Shown: positions 51,674 through 60,265, counted from the stretch's first letter. The stretch is 64,000 nucleotides of DNA from Hyphomicrobiales bacterium (GCA_017305715.1 JAFKKG010000037.1:1-64000), one strand, 5' to 3'. Program-made: numbers and translations. The notes: generated by a model from the sequence alone, not told the origin.

Positions 51674-52540
51674 ATGGCCTTCCGCGCCCGCCGCGAAAAA
51701 TTGCGCTCCATCCTCAACGGATCGACCTGTATCCGACCCGGCTCGGTCTATGACGCGACCTCGATCCGGATTGCCGAGGACCTCGGCTTCGAACTCGGCA
51801 TGTTCGGCGGCTCGGTGGCCTCGCTGGCGGTGCTCGGCGATCCCGACGTTGCCCTGATCACGCTCACCGAACTCGCCGAGCAGATGCGCCGGATGTCGCG
51901 CGCTGCGCAACTGCCCGTGCTGGTCGATGCCGACCATGGTTACGGCAATGCGCTCAATGTCCGCCGCACCGTGCAGGAGCTCGAAGCGGCCGGTGCGGCC
52001 GGACTGACGATCGAGGACACGCTGCTGCCGCAAGCCTTCGGAGAGGCGAAGACGCAGTTGATTTCGCTGGAAGAAGGCGTCGGCAAGATGAAGGCCGCGC
52101 TCGACGGGCGGGGCGATCCCTCGCTGGTCATCCTGGGCCGTACCGGTGCGGTGTCGATCACCGGCCTCGACGATGCCGTTGCGCGCGCGAAAGCCTATGA
52201 GGCTGTCGGCGTTGACGGGCTGTTCTTCACCGGCATCAAGAACCGCGGGGAACTGGAAGCGCTTGTCGCCGCGACCCATCTGCCGATCGTGCTCGGTGGT
52301 GCGCCGGAAGAGATGACCGCGCCGGACTATCTCGTCACCCAGCGCGTGCGGATCGCGTTGCAGGGGCATGCGCCGTTCGCGGCGGCGACGCAGGCGGTCT
52401 ACGACACGCTCAAGGCGTTGCGCGATGGGACGTCGCCGAAGAATCTCAAGGGCCTCGCATCGGCTGAACTGACCGGCCGGGCCATGCGCGAGGCGGACGT
52501 CAAGGCGCGCAGCAATGAATTTCTCGGGCTGAAGAAGTAG
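51674..52540 (+). CDS. ICL/PEP mutase superfamily protein, oxaloacetate decarboxylase-like
   Basis: A 288-residue TIM-barrel protein of the isocitrate lyase/PEP mutase superfamily. Substrate-site motifs: RPGSVYDATSIRIAEDLGFE, MFGGSVASLAVLGDPD, LVDADHGYGNALNV (Asp/His Mg site) and GLTIEDTLLPQAFGE. The arrangement matches oxaloacetate decarboxylase members (PA4872 type) rather than true isocitrate lyase, which has the KKCGH motif, absent here. Its likely reaction is decarboxylation of oxaloacetate or a related 2-keto acid. Preceded by an interspersed repeat, and probably read from the carboxylase promoter or its own. Confidence 0.87.
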   Translation: MAFRARREKLRSILNGSTCIRPGSVYDATSIRIAEDLGFELGMFGGSVASLAVLGDPDVALITLTELAEQMRRMSRAAQLPVLVDADHGYGNALNVRRTVQELEAAGAAGLTIEDTLLPQAFGEAKTQLISLEEGVGKMKAALDGRGDPSLVILGRTGAVSITGLDDAVARAKAYEAVGVDGLFFTGIKNRGELEALVAATHLPIVLGGAPEEMTAPDYLVTQRVRIALQGHAPFAAATQAVYDTLKALRDGTSPKNLKGLASAELTGRAMREADVKARSNEFLGLKK

Positions 52541-52614
52541 AGCATGATCCGGGAAAGTGGGAACCGGTTTTCCCTCGCGACAAACGCGAAACACGTTTGC
52601 GCGGAGATCATGCC
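52541..52614. repeat. Interspersed repeat (AGCATGATC...GATCATGC family)
   Basis: Begins AGCATGATCCGGGAAAGTGG directly after the stop codon TAG and ends GATCATGC. The inner part has AACCGGTTTTCC. This is a very frequent rhizobial intergenic repeat, apparently bounded by complementary ends. It could form a hairpin in the transcript. Confidence 0.75.
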
Positions 52615-52626
52615 CGAGGGTAGATC

Positions 52627-52926
52627 ATGAGTGGGGCGATCCGCCATGTCACGGTCACGGGCCGGGTGCAGGGCGTCGGTTACCGCGCCTGGGTCGCGGG
52701 CGAAGCGTCGGCGCGCCATCTCGAAGGCTGGGTCCGCAATGTCAGGAATGGCAACGTCGAGGCGCTGTTCGCGGGGCCCGTGGAAGCCGTCGCCGACATC
52801 ATCGCGGCATGCCGGCGCGGGCCGTCCATGGCGCGGGTCGAGGCGGTGAAGGAAGACGGCGGCAATCCCGATGCGCTCGGACTGCGCCGGGCAGGGGAGC
52901 GGTTTTCGGTGCTGCCGACCGTTTGA
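52627..52926 (+). CDS. acyP: Acylphosphatase
   Basis: A 99-residue acylphosphatase that hydrolyses acyl phosphates such as acetyl- or carbamoyl-phosphate. The signature is [18 protein letters not shown], with the catalytic Arg in GVGYR, and [17 protein letters not shown] with the catalytic Asn in VRNG. The length matches single-domain acylphosphatases. ATG 52627 begins the fold directly. It may be co-transcribed with the ICL-family gene. Confidence 0.93.
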   Translation: MSGAIRHVTVTGRVQGVGYRAWVAGEASARHLEGWVRNVRNGNVEALFAGPVEAVADIIAACRRGPSMARVEAVKEDGGNPDALGLRRAGERFSVLPTV

Positions 52927-52934
52927 CGCCGGAG

Positions 52935-53087
52935 TCAGAAAAAGCCTGGGCTCAGATCCAGACCGTAGGTCATCATCAGTACGGACACGAGCAAGCCGGC
53001 CGCGGCAAACAGCACGAGCTGCTTCAACACCTCGATGTCGTTGATCGTGATGAACACGCGTGACAGCGCGCGCGCGATCGTCGTCAT
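52935..53087 (-). CDS. Very small membrane protein (50 aa)
   Basis: A 50-residue protein read on the minus strand: MTTIARALSRVFITINDIEV, then LKQLVLFAAAGLLVSVLMMT and YGLDLSPGFF. One clear hydrophobic helix (VLFAAAGLLVSVLMMTYGL) after an amphipathic N-terminus. GGAGGT lies seven bases before the start codon, a strong ribosome binding site. Function unknown. It converges with the acylphosphatase gene (8-base gap). Confidence 0.72.
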   Translation of the reverse strand: MTTIARALSRVFITINDIEVLKQLVLFAAAGLLVSVLMMTYGLDLSPGFF

Positions 53088-53279
53088 TGGTGACCTCCAT
53101 GCGTTTAACCCGACTGGCGCACGGATAGGTCAATCTGTCGCAGTTGAATGTGAGCTACGTCACCTATCACGCAAACGTAGGTCGGAGCGCTTCCAGCGAA
53201 AGCCTGTCCCGCACCTGCGGAATTGCGTATTTCCAAAACGCGATGCCGCGTGTGGCGATGCGGCAGGTCACGACCCGCT

Positions 53280-53990
53280 TCACCGGCGCTGCGCCGCGAG
53301 CTTGCGGTAGAGTTTCTCCAATTGGATCAGGTGCGCTTCCATCGCCATTGTCGCGGCATCCGCATCCTTGGACTTGAAACATTCGATGAGGCGATACCTG
53401 ATCGGCATCACGAATTTCGGCGGCACCAATCCCGCAGAACGAACGAACTGGAGGATCATTTCGCTGACGGCGTCGTTAATGAGCGCGATCACCGGGTTCT
53501 TGGCCATATTGCCGAGCAGGTGATAAAACTCGAGATTTAGCCGCTGCCGACCTTCCAGATCGCCGATCGCGATAGCCTCTTCCGCCCTTCGAACGTTTTC
53601 CTCCAGATGGCGAATGTCGTCGGACGTGCACCGAAGACATGCCAACCGAACGATGGTTGGAAGCAAAATGACACGTGCTTCGGTCAAATTCTCCGATGAA
53701 ATGCTGCCCAGGTGAAACAGATCGACGATGACGGAGCGAATCGCCGTGCCGCCATCCTGGCTGATAAATGCTCCGCCGGAAGGGCCCTTCCTGACGTCGA
53801 CGAGCCCGACTTGCTTGAGTGACGTAATTGCCTTGCGGATGGTATTTCGACTTATCCCCAGCGCATCCGCGAAGTCGCGTTCGGTCGGAAGCCGATCGCC
53901 CTTGGCAAGCGTGCCGCTGGCAATCATTTGCCGCACCTGAGCGACGATTTGCTGCGAAGGATTGTCGCCGGTAACCTTCTTGAATCGCAA
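53280..53990 (-). CDS. GntR/FCD (FadR-type) transcriptional regulator
   Basis: A 236-residue regulator. The GntR winged helix is residues 1-75: NPSQQIVAQVRQMIASGTL, GDRLPTERDFADALGISRNT and KGPSGGAFISQDGG. An all-helical FCD ligand domain follows (LTEARVILLPTIVRLACLRC, RLNLEFYHLLGNMAKNPVIA), the type that binds carboxylates or acyl-CoAs with a metal. It is divergent from the CoA-transferase operon. Three copies of ATGGGT-N-ACCCAT in the two control regions suggest the operator, though binding is inferred from position. Confidence 0.93.
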   Translation of the reverse strand: MRFKKVTGDNPSQQIVAQVRQMIASGTLAKGDRLPTERDFADALGISRNTIRKAITSLKQVGLVDVRKGPSGGAFISQDGGTAIRSVIVDLFHLGSISSENLTEARVILLPTIVRLACLRCTSDDIRHLEENVRRAEEAIAIGDLEGRQRLNLEFYHLLGNMAKNPVIALINDAVSEMILQFVRSAGLVPPKFVMPIRYRLIECFKSKDADAATMAMEAHLIQLEKLYRKLAAQRR

Positions 53991-54162
53991 AACTAATCCT
54001 TCCGTCGCTTACGAATTCATCATCAGTGTTTACGGCAGTTTGCCTTTGCGCTGAAGGGTTCGGTTCGAAATTTCGCAGCGCCGCCGGCCGAGCTTGACCT
54101 ATCCACCGTCCGATAAAACGGGGACCGGCACAACGGTATAGACAACAATTGGCATCCATCTT

Positions 54163-54175
54163 ATGGGTGACCCAT
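54163..54175. promoter_or_regulatory. Predicted GntR operator 1
   Basis: ATGGGTGACCCAT, a 13-base palindrome (ATGGGT-G-ACCCAT), lies between the GntR gene and the first CoA transferase gene, 88 bases before GTG 54261 and 173 bases from the regulator start. TTGGCA at 54149-54154 upstream could be a -35 box, so the operator would lie in the promoter spacer. Short perfect symmetry with two further copies elsewhere in the cluster argues against chance. Confidence 0.78.
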
Positions 54176-54260
54176 TAAGGCTGGCGATCACTCGTGCGAG
54201 GCTTGACCGGCCGATGTGCGGGAACGGACGAACATGTCTGAGCGTGGATAGGAGAGATCA

Positions 54261-55517
54261 GTGAGCTCATTAGGGCAGCGCCCACGCTTTGCCGGGCCTT
54301 CGGCCCGGCCTGATGCGCCGACCGCGATTGATGGAATTCGGGTCGTCGATTTCAGCCATTTCCTGGCCGGCCCGTTTTGCAGCCTGATCCTGGGTGACCT
54401 TGGCGCAGAGGTCATCAAGATTGAGAAGCGGGATGGGGGTGACGACCTGCGCCGCTTTCAACCATCGGTGGGGCATGGCCAGGGTGCCGCCTTCATCTGG
54501 GGCAATCGCAACAAGAAAAGCATTGCACTCGACCTGAAGCAGCCGGACGGCATACAGGTCGCGCGTGATCTCGTCGCGCGCTCTGACGTGTTGATCGAGA
54601 ATTTCTCCACCGGAACAATGGAGAGGTTGGGGTTGGGATACGACGCCTTATCCGCAATCAATCCGGGCCTGATCTATTGTTCTATTTCGGCCTATGGCAG
54701 AACCGGGCCACTCAGGGACCGGATGGGCTTTGACCCCATCGTGCAGGCCGAAAGCGGATACGTTTCGCTCAATGGCGACGCCGACGGCTTCGGGATGCGG
54801 TCCACATCGTCGATCATGGACATCAGCACCGGAATGATGGCTTGCAACGCGGTGCTGGCTGCTCTGTTTTCCCGGCAACGCCTCGGCAAGGGGCAATTCA
54901 TAGAGTGTGCCCTGTTTGATCAAGCTGTCACGATGCTCGGCTTTCACGCCATGAACTATCTCGTGAGCGGGGAGCTTGCACGACGTTCCGGCAACGCGAG
55001 CCGTGAGACCGTGCCGACCGGAGCGTTCCTGGCCTCGGATGGCCCCTTCTACGTCTCTTGCGCGAATGACCGGACCTATCAAAGGCTATGTCGGTCCCTC
55101 AACAGGGAAGACCTTGCGGGCAGTGCCGAGTTTCTTACGAGCAAGGATCGCGTCAAAAATCGCGATCGGCTGCTTGCGACACTCGCGGCGATTTTTGAGA
55201 AGCGTCCGCGTGCCGAATGGCTCGAAAAACTGCGGCAGGAGAGTGTGCCCGCAGGCCCAATCAACAACCTTGCAGAAGCGTTTCTGTCGCCAGAGATGCA
55301 GCAACGGGAGCTGGTGAGCGAAATCGATCATCCAACAGCGGGTCCGATCCCCAACATTGCCCTACCGTTCCGCTTGACGGGCACGCCACTGGCGAACCCG
55401 GTTGCGGCTCCACTTCTCGGGCAGCATACATCGGAGATTTTGCGCGATATCCTTGGCTATGATCAGGCTCGAATCGAAAGCTTGCTTCGATCCAGCGCAG
55501 CGGAATCCAGGATTTGA
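54261..55517 (+). CDS. CaiB/BaiF family CoA transferase
   Basis: A 418-residue class III CoA transferase that moves CoA from one carboxylate thioester to another. Typical features: RVVDFSHFLAGPFCSLILGD, GAEVIKIEKRDGGDD, GNRNKKSIALDLKQPDG and GLIYCSISAYGRTGPLRDR. The acyl acceptor is unknown. GTG 54261 (GGAGAG upstream) is the start. With the operator upstream it should be under GntR control. A 223-bp gap to the next unit holds two more operator copies, so the two CoA transferase genes probably have separate promoters. Confidence 0.92.
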   Translation: MSSLGQRPRFAGPSARPDAPTAIDGIRVVDFSHFLAGPFCSLILGDLGAEVIKIEKRDGGDDLRRFQPSVGHGQGAAFIWGNRNKKSIALDLKQPDGIQVARDLVARSDVLIENFSTGTMERLGLGYDALSAINPGLIYCSISAYGRTGPLRDRMGFDPIVQAESGYVSLNGDADGFGMRSTSSIMDISTGMMACNAVLAALFSRQRLGKGQFIECALFDQAVTMLGFHAMNYLVSGELARRSGNASRETVPTGAFLASDGPFYVSCANDRTYQRLCRSLNREDLAGSAEFLTSKDRVKNRDRLLATLAAIFEKRPRAEWLEKLRQESVPAGPINNLAEAFLSPEMQQRELVSEIDHPTAGPIPNIALPFRLTGTPLANPVAAPLLGQHTSEILRDILGYDQARIESLLRSSAAESRI

Positions 55518-55666
55518 GGCGAGACTGCCGAGACGCATGCGCCGGCCTGGAAAGCTCTTTTGTGCCGAATAGCCCGCATCCAGGCCCGCATTCTGCTTGG
55601 GTCCCGCGGCGCCAACCCGTCCCTCACCTGATTGCCGGCAACTAAATCAGAACCAGTGACTTGCCA

Positions 55667-55679
55667 ATGGGTCACCCAT
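55667..55679. promoter_or_regulatory. Predicted GntR operator 2
   Basis: ATGGGTCACCCAT, identical to operator 1 except for the central base (or the reverse complement of it). It is 61 bases before the second CoA transferase start. TTGCCA directly precedes it at 55661-55666 and could be a -35 box. Its centre is 31 bases, about three helical turns, from operator 3. Confidence 0.8.
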
Positions 55680-55697
55680 AGTCTACAGCTCTGATCA

Positions 55698-55710
55698 ATG
55701 GGTGACCCAA
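55698..55710. promoter_or_regulatory. Predicted GntR operator 3
   Basis: ATGGGTGACCCAA, one mismatch from the perfect palindrome at the last base. It lies 30 bases before ATG 55741, in the probable transcript start region. Together with operator 2 it forms a double operator in phase on the DNA helix, consistent with cooperative repression. Confidence 0.75.
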
Positions 55711-55740
55711 AGATTCTGCATTCCAGGGATCGAACTTCAA

Positions 55741-56976
55741 ATGACGGAAACATCGACGGTCGACGGCGGAATGCCCGAGCTGCGTCCTTTGTCGGGGATC
55801 AAGGTGATCGACCTGACCAGCATGCTCGCGGGCCCATACTGTGCGCGATGGCTGGCTGATCTCGGGGCCGAAGTTGTCAAGATCGAATCGATCGCCGGCG
55901 ATTACATGCGTAATACTTCGCCGGTTCGCGACGGGCGAAGCGCCTATTTCGCCCATCTCAATACTGGCAAGCAGAGTGTCGCGGTCGATCTGAAGAAAGA
56001 GGCCGGAGTTCGCATCGTCCGTGAGCTTGCCACGACATCGGACATCGTTCTGGAGAATTTTCGTCCAGGCGTCATGGCTCGACTGGGTGTGGGATACGAA
56101 ACATTGCGGCAACTCAACCCGAGGCTGGTGTACTGCGCGATCTCCGGTTACGGGCAGGACGGGCCCGGGTCGGCGAGGCCGGCTTACGCCGCGATGGTCC
56201 ATGCCTCCAGCGGCTTTGATCTGGCAACAATGGATGCCCAGGGAGATGCAGTCCGACCGCAGACATGCGGCGTGCAGATTGCCGACGTGCTGGCTGCCGT
56301 TTTCGCCTGCACGGCAATTCAGACAGCCTTGCTGCATCGCAATCGAACCGGCGTCGGACAATGCATCGATCTATCGCTGTTCGATGGGATGCTTAACTTG
56401 CTCCCCGCACAGTTCCAGCAAACGCAATTTCCCGGCGCCGAGCAAAAACGGCCCTTTTACCCACCGCTGCCCGCACGAGACGGGTTCGTGACCATCATGC
56501 CGCTGACGCAGCAAAATTTCTCGTCGATGTGCAATGCCATGGGGCATGCGGAATGGGTAACAGATGAGCGGTTCAGCACGCCTGGCATGCGCTTCCGAAA
56601 CTGGCGGCCCTTGATTGAGGAAATGTCATTCTGGACGTCAAAGCGCAGCGCCGGTGAATGCGAAGATATTTTGGTGCGCGGCGGTGTGCCCGTGGCGCGT
56701 TACCGCACCCTGGCCGAGGCCATCGTCGACCCTCAGACGGCGCATCGGAAGGTCGTGCATGAAACTTCCGACGGTTCGGGCATGCTGGGCGTGATCGGGC
56801 TGCCGTTTCGTTTGTCGGGCTGCGAGACCTCTCCGGGGAAGCACGTCCCTGACCTCGGTGAACATACCGCCCAGGTCCTCCGTGAGCGTCTTGGATATCG
56901 CGATGCGGAGATCGCATCGCTCCTAACCCTGAATGTCATCGCTTGCGCGGCATCAGCTGATGTTACGTCACCTTGA
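55741..56976 (+). CDS. CaiB/BaiF family CoA transferase
   Basis: A 411-residue class III CoA transferase. KVIDLTSMLAGPYCARWLAD, GAEVVKIESIAGDYMRNTSP, LNTGKQSVAVDLKKEAG and YCAISGYGQDGPGS are typical. It is only distantly similar to the first CoA transferase, so the two may form a heteromer or use different acids. ATG 55741 begins just after operator 3; GTG 55702 falls inside the operator and is rejected. The next gene is an acyl-CoA dehydrogenase, 41 bases downstream. Confidence 0.92.
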   Translation: MTETSTVDGGMPELRPLSGIKVIDLTSMLAGPYCARWLADLGAEVVKIESIAGDYMRNTSPVRDGRSAYFAHLNTGKQSVAVDLKKEAGVRIVRELATTSDIVLENFRPGVMARLGVGYETLRQLNPRLVYCAISGYGQDGPGSARPAYAAMVHASSGFDLATMDAQGDAVRPQTCGVQIADVLAAVFACTAIQTALLHRNRTGVGQCIDLSLFDGMLNLLPAQFQQTQFPGAEQKRPFYPPLPARDGFVTIMPLTQQNFSSMCNAMGHAEWVTDERFSTPGMRFRNWRPLIEEMSFWTSKRSAGECEDILVRGGVPVARYRTLAEAIVDPQTAHRKVVHETSDGSGMLGVIGLPFRLSGCETSPGKHVPDLGEHTAQVLRERLGYRDAEIASLLTLNVIACAASADVTSP

Positions 56977-57017
56977 GTGGCGACGGTTAAGTCACTAGTA
57001 CAGGAGAGATACCTTCA

Positions 57018-58154
57018 ATGGACTTCAATCTGCCAGCGGAAGCGGAAGAGTTGCGACGATCGGCGCGTGCCGTCGTCGACACCTTGTTGAAGCATGAGCC
57101 CGAATTCCACGCGACAAATCGCGTGCCGGATATCGTGGACGAGACGCTCTGTCGGCTGGGGTATTACGGCCTCGCGATCCCTGAGGAATACGGCGGGTTG
57201 GACTGCGACCTTCTGACTTCCGCTGCCATTCAACTCGAATTGGCGCGCATGCCACCGCAGTTTTGGCCGCTGATCCGCTCGGCGGTAGGGCCGACGCCCC
57301 ATGCCATCATTCGCCACGGAACCAAGGCGCAGAAAAATGAGTGGCTGCCGCAAATTGCGACCGGCGCGAAGCGCGTCTGCTTTGCGCTCACCGAGCCCGG
57401 TGGCGGTTCTGACGTCGTCGCCATGAAAACGACGGCCGTCCGAAAAGGGGACCGCTACATACTTAATGGCACCAAGACCTTCATCTCGAACGCCAACAAG
57501 GCGGACGTCATCGCGGTGTTCGCCTATACGGATCGGAGCAAGGGACGCGATGGCATATCGGCATTGCTGGTTACGCCCGGAACAAAAGGCTTTCACATCA
57601 GCAAGCCCATGAAGACGATGGGCTGGATGGTCGATGGTCTGTTCGAATTGTCGTTTCAGGACTGCGAAGTTCCGGTCGAGAACCTCCTGGGAGAAGAAGG
57701 CAAAGGATTTTACTACGCGCTTGAAGGCTTGAGTGAGGCGCGCCTCAACGTGGGCTGCCAGGCGATCGGGGGCGGCGACATCGCCTATGAGGCAACGCTG
57801 AACTACGCAAAGGAGCGCAAGACGTTCGGAGCGTCCTTGGCCAGCCATCAGGCCGTACAGCACATGCTCGCAGATATGATGATCGACCAGCACGCCGCAC
57901 GACAAGTCCTGTTCGAGGCGTTCTGGCGCGCCGAGCGCGGTGAGGACGTTCGGTTGAAATCTGCCATTGTCAAAGTCTTCTGCACGGAAGCCGCTAACCG
58001 GACGGCCGATCGCGCGCTGCAAATACATGGGGGAGCCGGTTACATCAGCGGCATGATTGTTGAACGGGTCTATCGTGATCTGCGGGTGCTGCGCATCTAT
58101 GAGGGCGCCTCCGAAATCCAGCGCAACATGATAGCGAAGCAACTGCTCAGATAA
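57018..58154 (+). CDS. Acyl-CoA dehydrogenase
   Basis: A 378-residue FAD-dependent acyl-CoA dehydrogenase of normal length, which introduces the alpha,beta double bond and passes electrons to ETF. Motifs: CFALTEPGGGSDV, RYILNGTKTFISNANKADV, YAKERKTFGASLASHQAVQH, ALQIHGGAGYISGM and the catalytic-base region RIYEGASEIQRN, where E362 fits the usual Glu position. It follows the second CoA transferase closely and would act on its acyl-CoA product. No ETF genes are in the window. Confidence 0.93.
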   Translation: MDFNLPAEAEELRRSARAVVDTLLKHEPEFHATNRVPDIVDETLCRLGYYGLAIPEEYGGLDCDLLTSAAIQLELARMPPQFWPLIRSAVGPTPHAIIRHGTKAQKNEWLPQIATGAKRVCFALTEPGGGSDVVAMKTTAVRKGDRYILNGTKTFISNANKADVIAVFAYTDRSKGRDGISALLVTPGTKGFHISKPMKTMGWMVDGLFELSFQDCEVPVENLLGEEGKGFYYALEGLSEARLNVGCQAIGGGDIAYEATLNYAKERKTFGASLASHQAVQHMLADMMIDQHAARQVLFEAFWRAERGEDVRLKSAIVKVFCTEAANRTADRALQIHGGAGYISGMIVERVYRDLRVLRIYEGASEIQRNMIAKQLLR

Positions 58155-58190
58155 TCGACGCCGTCGAAAAAAATAATGAGGAAACGTCCA

Positions 58191-59171
58191 ATGTCTCTTG
58201 GTTCGGGCTTGTTGAAGGCTGTCTTGTCGATAGCGATACTCATGAGCGGCGGCGGGATCGCTCATGCCCAGGATTATCCTTCTCGCATCATCACGCTGGT
58301 CGTTCCCTATCCGCCGGGCGGCCCGACGGACACCATCGCCCGCTTGCTGGCCGAGAGGGCGGGCAGGGAACTGAAACAGAAGATCATTGTCGAGAACAAG
58401 CCGGGCGCTGGCGGCAACATTGGCACCAATTCTGTCGCGCGTAGCGCGCCCGATGGATACACGCTCTGTTTGAGCACCAATGGTCCGCTCGCCGGAAATC
58501 TGAGCTTGGTCGCGAACATGCCATACGATCCGCTAAAGGACCTCGCTCCCGTTACGCTGGTCACACAGGTTCCTTCCGTATTAGCGGTCAACCCGTCCGT
58601 GAATGCCCTCGATGTGCCCCAACTTGTCGACCTGCTGAAGTCGCATCCGTCGCAGTACAATTTCGCTTCCGCGGGTCTGGGAACGAGCTCGCATTTTGCA
58701 GGAGAGCTCTTCAAGAGTACCGCGATGGTTCAAATGGTGCATATCCCGTTCAACGGTGATGGACCATCGCTCCAGGCTGTAGTGGCGGGCCATGTGCAGA
58801 TTTTCTTCGGCAGCGTGGCTACTGCGCTTCCGAATATCGAGGCGGGAAAGCTGCGCGTACTGGCGGTGACGTCGGCCGCGCGTGTGCCGGTATTACCGAA
58901 CGTGCCAACGCTCTCCGAAGCCGGCCTGACGGGATTTGATCTGGGTGGTTGGTATGCCATCGTCGCCCCGGCTGGCGTCAATCCAGCCGTGATCGAGAAG
59001 CTGAACAAGGCCTTCGTCGTGGCGGTGCACGACACCGAAGTGAGTGACCGGATCAAGTTGATGGGAGGAATTCCTGTGGCCGGCCCGCCCGGAGAAGTCA
59101 CGGATCTGATTCATCGAGATATTGCCCGGTGGGCCAACATTGCGCGAGGTGCCGGCATCAAGCGAGAATGA
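58191..59171 (+). CDS. Bug/TctC family periplasmic binding protein
   Basis: A 326-residue periplasmic receptor. The signal peptide ends AHAQ (about residue 27). Family motifs: YPSRIITLVVPYPPGGPTDT, VENKPGAGGNIG and GYTLCLSTNGPLA. It is the last gene of the GntR-controlled unit, so it should bind the carboxylate activated by the CoA transferases. ATG 58191 has GAGGAAA upstream and is preferred over ATG 58176. There is no TctA/TctB gene, as with the other two Bug receptors here. Confidence 0.9.
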   Translation: MSLGSGLLKAVLSIAILMSGGGIAHAQDYPSRIITLVVPYPPGGPTDTIARLLAERAGRELKQKIIVENKPGAGGNIGTNSVARSAPDGYTLCLSTNGPLAGNLSLVANMPYDPLKDLAPVTLVTQVPSVLAVNPSVNALDVPQLVDLLKSHPSQYNFASAGLGTSSHFAGELFKSTAMVQMVHIPFNGDGPSLQAVVAGHVQIFFGSVATALPNIEAGKLRVLAVTSAARVPVLPNVPTLSEAGLTGFDLGGWYAIVAPAGVNPAVIEKLNKAFVVAVHDTEVSDRIKLMGGIPVAGPPGEVTDLIHRDIARWANIARGAGIKRE

Positions 59172-59307
59172 CGCGACCGGTATACCTCGTTGGCGGAGTG
59201 GACGGTGTGGTTCAACCGCCGAGCATGGTCCAGTTCTCGGTCTCGTCCGCCCTTGTGAAGGTTTTCGGGATGGAGGTTGCGAGGCGAGAGGTCGGATCAC
59301 GCCGCTG

Positions 59308-60123
59308 TCAATGGCCTTTGCCGGCGTAAAGCTGATAGAGCGTGATGACGACTTCGAACGCGATCAGGGCGACGATGATGAGCTCGAGGCGCAAGGTCCG
59401 GCGTGTGTCGATGATGTCGGCGAGCGTATCGGCGGTTTCCGCGACCACGGCGAGCTTCCGGTTGAGCGCGTCGAGGCGCTCCTTGAGTTCGTATTCGTCT
59501 TCGAGCCGGGCGTAGAGCCGCTCGAGGTCGGGACGTTCCCACAATGCATCGGGTTTTTCGCCGATCGCCACGCGTCCGGATACCCGGTGCTGGACCAACA
59601 GCGCATTGCCGATCAGTTGCATCAGCCCTTTCCGGTCCCGCCGGGTTCGTCCGTGATCGGCGAGCTCTTTCGCAAAGGGTTCGATGATCTCGAATACCTT
59701 GGCCACCTCGCGTTCGTCGTGGGCCAGCACGACGCTCTTGGCCAGCACGTCGGCGATCACGAGCAGCCGTTCCGCCGACATGTCCCGCAACTGAACCGGG
59801 CCGCCCGAGGATACCTGATCCTCGGTCTCGCCGGCGCAGGCGAGAGTAACGGCTTCTTCCTCGCGGCGCGCCAGTTTGCCGTCGATGCGGGGCTTCAGCG
59901 CTTCCAGGAAAGCGGTTTCTTCCTCTGCTGTCAGGCCGATCAGGACCGCGACCCCGTAGCGAAACAGGACGGCGACGCCGGCCTTGCCGGCCCGAATCGC
60001 GACCGGCATCGCCGAGAGCGCTTCGGCTTCGAAGCCGACCGTGTTGATCCGGTCGCCGACATGCAGCGCATGTGCTGTTACCCGAGTTCCGATTTCAGCG
60101 GCAATGAACTCGGGTTTTGTCAT
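59308..60123 (-). CDS. RMD1/YagE family (DUF155) protein
   Basis: A 271-residue protein of the RMD1/DUF155 family, known in eukaryotes as mitochondrial RMND1 and yeast Rmd1. Motifs: RTAHALHVGDRINTVGF is not exact, but GKAGVAVLFRYGVAVLIGLT and FIAAEIGTRVTAHALHV are readable; a helical C-terminal domain ends with a hydrophobic helix (LIIVALIAFEVVITLYQLYAG), which anchors the protein in the membrane. The bacterial function is not known. The mitochondrial relatives support translation and complex assembly. ATG 60123 is used; the longer start at 60144 is possible. Confidence 0.82.
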   Translation of the reverse strand: MTKPEFIAAEIGTRVTAHALHVGDRINTVGFEAEALSAMPVAIRAGKAGVAVLFRYGVAVLIGLTAEEETAFLEALKPRIDGKLARREEEAVTLACAGETEDQVSSGGPVQLRDMSAERLLVIADVLAKSVVLAHDEREVAKVFEIIEPFAKELADHGRTRRDRKGLMQLIGNALLVQHRVSGRVAIGEKPDALWERPDLERLYARLEDEYELKERLDALNRKLAVVAETADTLADIIDTRRTLRLELIIVALIAFEVVITLYQLYAGKGH

Positions 60124-60265
60124 CGTGCAGCTCCTCGGAAGCATATTCGCCGGGACTGAAGACTGTGCGCATTTGATGACAGGCGTGCTGTGGGTTTCTA
60201 CGGCGATTTGCTCGCGGTCAATATAGCATCAGTTGGGCCCTGATGCCTTTACCAGAGGCTGCGCG

